Shown: positions 59,967 through 64,000 of the stretch, one piece after another
How the letters are laid out: every line of letters starts with the position of its first letter
How positions within the stretch are numbered: the first letter of the stretch is position 1
Assembly (NCBI GenBank): GCA_029216955.1
Contig: JANAVB010029819.1
Span: 32,918,827-32,982,826 of the forward strand
Source: Iris pallida
Taxonomy: Eukaryota; Streptophyta; Magnoliopsida; Asparagales; Iridaceae
DNA: 64,000 nt
Reading direction: 5' to 3'
The notes under the pieces: generated by a model
Told to the model about the DNA's origin: nothing
What the model saw: only the letters and a program-made list of their open reading frames with translations
The model's database searches: none
Made by a program: the position numbers and the translations under genes

Positions 59967-60062
59967 CTAATCACAAGCAAGGTCTCAATTAATTATAATA
60001 AACAAACATGATCAAAAATCACAAACAAACAAACCTAAATCTAATCCTACTCTAATTTGTAC
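59967..60062 (-). other. Intron-like insert in element E' integrase (96 bp)
   Basis: GT...AG insert after GAG and before GTC, identical in position and length to the left block. Contains three in-frame stops (TGA, TGA, TAG) if unspliced. Confidence 0.68.
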
Positions 60063-60899
60063 CTCAAACTCCAACGACCTCAGGTGGCTATCGGTCCAGT
60101 GCCGATGTCTGTCCGGCGCCACATGAAGTCTGTCCCTGATGAGCTTCACCTTCTCGGCTGCGTCAACAACCATCTTTGGCCCCAGTAAAGCTCGTTCACC
60201 AACATCATCCCAAGATATGGGTGTACGGCACCTACGCCCGTACAGAGCCTCGAAAGGTGACATCTTAATGCTGGCCTGGAAACTATTATTGTAAGCAAAC
60301 TCCACCAAATGAAGATGATCCTCCCAGGAACCTCCAAAGTCCAGGATGCACGTCCGCAGCATATCCTCAAGTGTCTGAATAGTCCTCTCCGACTGTCCGT
60401 CCGTCTGCGGGTGGTATGCAATACTAAACTTGAGCTGAGTGCCCAAGCTGGTCTGCAGACTCCTCTAGAAATGGAAAGTAAAGCGACTATCCCGATCTGA
60501 GACGATGCTGACTGGAACTTCGTGAATCCTGACTATCTGTCGCATATACATCTCTGCCAGCCTCTCTGTAGACGTACCCACCTTGAATGGCAAGAAGTGG
60601 GCCGATTTGGTCAACCTGTCAACGATGACCCAAATTGCGTCTTTCCCTCCTGGAGTATGCGGCAATCCTGAAATGAAGTCCATAGTGATATGCTCCCATT
60701 TCCACTCGGGGATGGGTAGCGGCTGCAACAATCCACCGGGCCTCTGTCTCTCTGCCTTGACCTACTGACAGACCAAGCACCTAGCCATGAAGCGAGCCAC
60801 CTCCCGCTTCATCCCTGACCACCAAACATGCTCCTTCAGATCTCGGTACATCTTGTTGGCACCCGGGTGTATAGAGTACTGAGATCTGTGGGCCTCCTA
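60063..60899 (-). pseudogene. Element E' integrase: zinc-binding and catalytic core
   Basis: Same domains as 30807-31643. Open pieces are 60465-60731 (two catalytic Asp: MDFISGLP and SDRDSRF) and from the stop to the intron-like insert (Glu in GQSERTIQ). TAG stops at 60897-60899, 60772-60774 and 60465-60467 are shared with the left block. Confidence 0.85.
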
Positions 60900-61097
60900 C
60901 ATAACCTGCTCCCTGAGCTCTCCGCTGGGCACACATAACCTGGAACCGTGCCTCAAGGCACCATCCTCTGTAAGAGAATACTCGCCCTCCAGCAATCCTG
61001 CTTGAACCTGCTCTCGGAGACACCGCAGAGCAACGTCCTCAAACTGAGCCGACTTGATCCTCTCTACCAAGTCCGACTGAATCTGCATGCTCCACAA

Positions 61098-62480
61098 CTA
61101 TATCTGCACTCCGGGCATGATCACCTCAATCCCAAGGCTCTCCAAGTCTGCAAGCAAATGCCGATCCATGGTCAAACACATGGCTGTCGGATACCTACTC
61201 AAGGCATCGGCAACCACGTTGGCCTTTCCTGGGTGATACTGAAGTAGGATGTCAAAATCCTTCATCAACTCTAGCCATCTGCGCTGCCTCATGTTCAACT
61301 CCTTCTGAGTGAACACATACTTTAAGCTCTTGTGATCTGTGAAGATCTCCACCCTCTCACCATACAGATAATGCTTCCACAACTTCAGAGCAAATATCAC
61401 TGCTGCCAGCTCCAAGTCGTAGGTAGGGTAGTTCTTCTCATGGGGATGCAATTGCCTGGAAGCATAGGCAATCACCTTCCCATGCTGCTGCAAGACGCAA
61501 CCCAGCCCCTTCCCTGAAGCATCACTATAAATAGTGAATCCACCTGATCTTGAAGGCAATATCAGAATCGGAGCTGTCGTAAGCCGCTTCTTCAACTCAT
61601 CAAAAGCTGCCTGACACTCCTCTGACCAAACATACTCAGCATCCTTCCGGGTCAACCGAGTCAACGGCTCTGCAACCCGGAAGAAATCCTGCACAAATTT
61701 CCGATAATATCCTGCCAGCCCCAAGAAACTCCTGATCTCTGCAACTGAAGTCGGCGCTGCCCATGCCTCAACTGCTACAATCTTCTTGGGGTCGACTGAG
61801 ATACCATCTCCAGTCACCACATGCCCCAAGAAGTCCACCCGATCCAAGAAGAACTCACACTTGGAGAGCTTTCCGTAAAGCTGCTCCCTCCTGAGAGTCT
61901 TCAGCACTATCCTCAAATGCTCCTCGTGTTCCTCCTCAGTCTTGGAATATACTAAGATGTCGTCAATGAACACCACCACAAACTGATCCAGATACTGATG
62001 GAACACCTTGTTCATAAGGTTCATAAACACTGCTGGTGCATTGGATAGCCCAAACGGCATAACCAAAAACTCAAACTGCCCGTACCGCGTCCTGAAAGCG
62101 GTCTTGGGAATATCCTCCCCCTTCACCTTCACCTGGTGATATCCCGACCTTAGATCAATCTTGGAAAATACCCGAGCACCGCTCAACTGGTCAAAAAGAT
62201 CGTCGATCCGCGGCAGTGGGTATTTGTTCTTGATCGTGAGGTTGTTGAGTGCCCTATAGTCAATACACATGCGTACTGACCAATCCTTCTTCGGCACGAA
62301 CAATACTGGTGCTCCCCATGGCAACGAACTCGAGCGGATGAAGCCCTTGTCCTGTAGCTCATCCACCTGCTTCTTCAGCTCCACCAGCTCGTTGTTGATC
62401 ACCCGATAGACATGCTGAGAGATGGGTTCCGCTCCTGGAACCAAGTCTATCGAGAACTCTATGTCTCTGTCTGGTGGCAA
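61098..62480 (-). CDS. Reverse transcriptase/RNase H, open 460-codon segment of element E' pol
   Basis: Copies element RNA into DNA in virus-like particles. [21 protein letters not shown] (62-80), catalytic D109 in [21 protein letters not shown] (141-149) and the catalytic box FIDD (171-174). The connection carries [13 protein letters not shown] (251-263). RNase H: D320 (YSDAS), E357 (LELAA), D382 (TDHKS) and D425 (ADALSR), so all expected acidic residues are present. The segment is a slice of the polyprotein, bounded by TAG stops at 62484-62486 and 61098-61100. The latter aligns with CAG in element A. The ATG at 62480 is therefore only apparent. By itself it encodes the full RT and RNase H fold. 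Confidence 0.9.
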   Translation of the reverse strand: MPPDRDIEFSIDLVPGAEPISQHVYRVINNELVELKKQVDELQDKGFIRSSSLPWGAPVLFVPKKDWSVRMCIDYRALNNLTIKNKYPLPRIDDLFDQLSGARVFSKIDLRSGYHQVKVKGEDIPKTAFRTRYGQFEFLVMPFGLSNAPAVFMNLMNKVFHQYLDQFVVVFIDDILVYSKTEEEHEEHLRIVLKTLRREQLYGKLSKCEFFLDRVDFLGHVVTGDGISVDPKKIVAVEAWAAPTSVAEIRSFLGLAGYYRKFVQDFFRVAEPLTRLTRKDAEYVWSEECQAAFDELKKRLTTAPILILPSRSGGFTIYSDASGKGLGCVLQQHGKVIAYASRQLHPHEKNYPTYDLELAAVIFALKLWKHYLYGERVEIFTDHKSLKYVFTQKELNMRQRRWLELMKDFDILLQYHPGKANVVADALSRYPTAMCLTMDRHLLADLESLGIEVIMPGVQI

Positions 62481-62521
62481 TCCCTACAACTCCACTGGGA
62501 AAACATCCATATAATCTGCTA

Positions 62522-63202
62522 TCAAGGGGTGTAGAATCGCCTGCTCCTCGACCGAGACTCCACCGAAGACTCCGCTGCTCTGCTCTGTCTGACGTCTGGA
62601 GTACTCGAACTCTGGCTCCCCCGACGCTCTAAAGAGAATTCTACCCCCTCTGTAATCAATACGGCGTGGTGCCTGCTTAACCAATCCATGCCTAGTACTA
62701 TATCGTAGTTCGACAATGGCATTACGAGCAGGCTTATCTCCAACTCCCGGCCTCCCAAAACTACTCTCCGACCCTTACAAACATCACTCACGAGGATAAT
62801 GCCACCCCCGATCGTGATCTTGTAAGTCCTAGGCAACGATTCAGCTATGATACCGTGTCTAATCGCAAAAGATACTGATATAAAGTTATACAAAGCACCG
62901 GAATCGAATAATGCAAAAGCTGGACTGGAGTCGAGAAGAATCGAACCTGCAATCAGCTCTCCGATGGCCTCCGTATCCTCTGCTGCCATGGCGAATCCTC
63001 GTCCCTGCTGGCCTCCCCTGGCCTGCTGCTGGTGCTGGATGAACCTCTGTTGCAGCGTCTGCAGGGCTGGTCCCCTCTGCTGGCCTGCTGGAGCCCTTGC
63101 TCCTCCTCCCTGGGCTGCTCGTCCCCCAGACCTAGCACAATCTCTCAGCTGGTGATCTGACGCTCCGCAAAGAAGGCACTTCTCGAGCCTCTTCCTATAC
63201 AC
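62522..63202 (-). pseudogene. Element E' second zinc knuckle and aspartic protease
   Basis: 226-codon open frame. Residues 9-22 hold the second knuckle (C9, C12, H17, C22). A Gln/Gly-rich linker (30-70) follows, then the protease: GELIAGSILLDS, catalytic D100-S-G, IGGG flap-like region and VLGMDWLSRHHA near 169-180. After residue 189 an indel near 62634 changes frame and the tail is spurious; the correct linker continues in the frame 62484-62684. The apparent start is a GTG inside the knuckle region. Confidence 0.82.
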
Positions 63203-63976
63203 GTTCCATCCATGCCCTGGCTTCTTGCAGAAGGTGCAACTGACTGTCTGCTGCCTGGGGGCCTGATGCTGAAACTGCTGCTGGTGAACTGGCCTCTACA
63301 GGATCGGTTGCGGTTGGAACTGCCTCAGCTGCTGATGCTAAAAGTGGGGCCTCTTGGCCTGGCCTCCGCTGCTGCTGCTGCCCCCAACTGGGTCTCGCCC
63401 CCTCTTGAGCCTAAGCTCAAGATCATCCTCTGCCAACAAGGCTCCCGTCAAGATCTCCTCGAATGTGGCATCCCGGTTGCCCTCGGTCAAGGACTTGACC
63501 TCCTTGACTAGACCCTTCCGAAACCTCTGAGCCTTCGCCGTCTCGCTCAAGCCCTCTACAAACCTGTCGAGGCGGCCAAACTCCCCGGCGTACTCCTCCA
63601 CTGAAAGGCTTCCCTTGACTAGGCTCTCGAACTGCGACTCCAAGGCTCTGAGTACTGAATCTGGGAAGAACTTCTTCTTGAAGAAGCCCTTGAACCGCTC
63701 CCAAGTCTGTCCAGCTACCCCCACCTTGGGGTCTGACTAATACCAGGTGCGAGCAAGATCTCGTATCCGGCTAGCTGCGGCCTCGATCTGAAGATCTGCT
63801 GGTATCCGGGCCAGGCGGAAGATCTCATCTATGTGCTCGATCCACTCATCGGCATATAGTATCCCCTCTGTCCCCAGAAAGTCTCTGGGGCTCATCTTCT
63901 GAAACTGCTCGATCCCCGGTGTCCTCGGCAGATGGACTACTGGTCGAGCTACAACCGTCATAAGGGCCAACTCCAT
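63182..63976 (-). pseudogene. Element E' gag
   Basis: Gag N-part at 63737-63976 (FLGTEGILYADEWIEHIDEIF...RTWY) ends in a TAG at 63737-63739 that is CAG in the left block. The following piece 63338-63724 (FKKKFFPDS, EEYAGEFGRLDRFVEGLSE, DLELRLKRGRD) is uninterrupted here. Further TAGs at 63338-63340 and 63296-63298 fall in the Gln-rich linker before the first knuckle (CTFCKKPGHGW, last Cys replaced by Tyr). Upstream TAG at 63995-63997. Gag forms the particle and binds RNA. Confidence 0.83.
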
Positions 63977-64000
63977 GCCCCTGTCCTGTCGAGCCTACTG

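Larger units (their letters stand above)
36501..64000. repeat. Right copy of the ~29 kb block, cut by the window end
   Basis: Repeats 7315-34738 with the same nested elements. Position 64000 corresponds to 34738. Some reading frames open here are broken in the left copy (RT-RNase H at 61098-62480, D gag-like ORF at 43637-44209). The reverse also occurs (protease to pol junction, gag at 63737-63739). Mutually exclusive single-base indels of this sort are typical of uncorrected long-read noise or of two haplotypes. Confidence 0.95.
55503..64000 (-). mobile_element. Element E' (right block), 5' end beyond the window
   Basis: 3' LTR 55503-59464, polypurine tract 59465-59517, integrase tail, intron-like insert, integrase core, RT-RNase H, protease and gag up to the window end. 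The 5' LTR and primer site are not seen. This is the best-preserved pol in the window. Confidence 0.9.

Noticed and set aside
36501..64000. Counting D', C' and E' as independent insertions
   Set aside because: Identical junctions and near-identical sequence show that they are copies of D, C and E by duplication or assembly, not new insertions.

Overview
This window is entirely nested plant LTR retrotransposons. I see no host gene, rRNA, tRNA gene or CRISPR array. An angiosperm-type land plant with a large, repeat-rich nuclear genome is suggested by Ty3/gypsy chromovirus-type polyproteins, very long AT-rich LTRs (2.6-4.3 kb) and primer-binding sites that match the plant cytosolic tRNA-Ile(AAU) 3' end as I remember it. 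The species cannot be named.

Layout, left half. Element A (minus strand, Ty3/gypsy) has a partial 3' LTR at 1-2690, a decayed gag-pol at 2691-7340 and the inner end of its 5' LTR at 7341-7428. There it is split by element C (plus strand, non-coding LARD-like, from 7429). The 5' LTR of C (7429-8053 plus 19559-21572) is split by element D (plus strand, 8054-19558, LTRs about 4.3 kb, internal part with only a gag-like zinc-knuckle ORF). The 3' LTR of C (25165-26277) is split by element E (minus strand, 26278-36487+), the same family as A with a nearly complete gag-PR-RT-RNaseH-INT region and 3.9 kb LTRs. Insertion order is A, then C, then D and E.

Right half. After a 13-base N gap (36488-36500) the block from 7315 onward starts again at 36501 and runs to the window end with the same junctions (C' 36615, D' 37251-48776, E' from 55503). 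The two copies differ mainly by small indels and TA-repeat length. This looks more like two overlapping contigs or haplotypes placed end to end than a genuine tandem duplication.

How the parts relate. Only the A/E family carries enzymes. C and D carry none, yet share with A/E the tRNA-Ile-type primer site 8-9 nt after the LTR, a hairpin with a palindromic loop just downstream (pairing kept by compensatory changes, like a retroviral dimer-initiation site), the polypurine-tract leader and the last ~90 bases of the LTR. This fits non-autonomous parasites copied by E-type proteins. E-type elements also carry a conserved 96-97 bp GT-AG intron-like insert in integrase, and every premature stop I could place in E/E' is TAG, mostly at a CAG codon, as expected from CHG-methylation decay.
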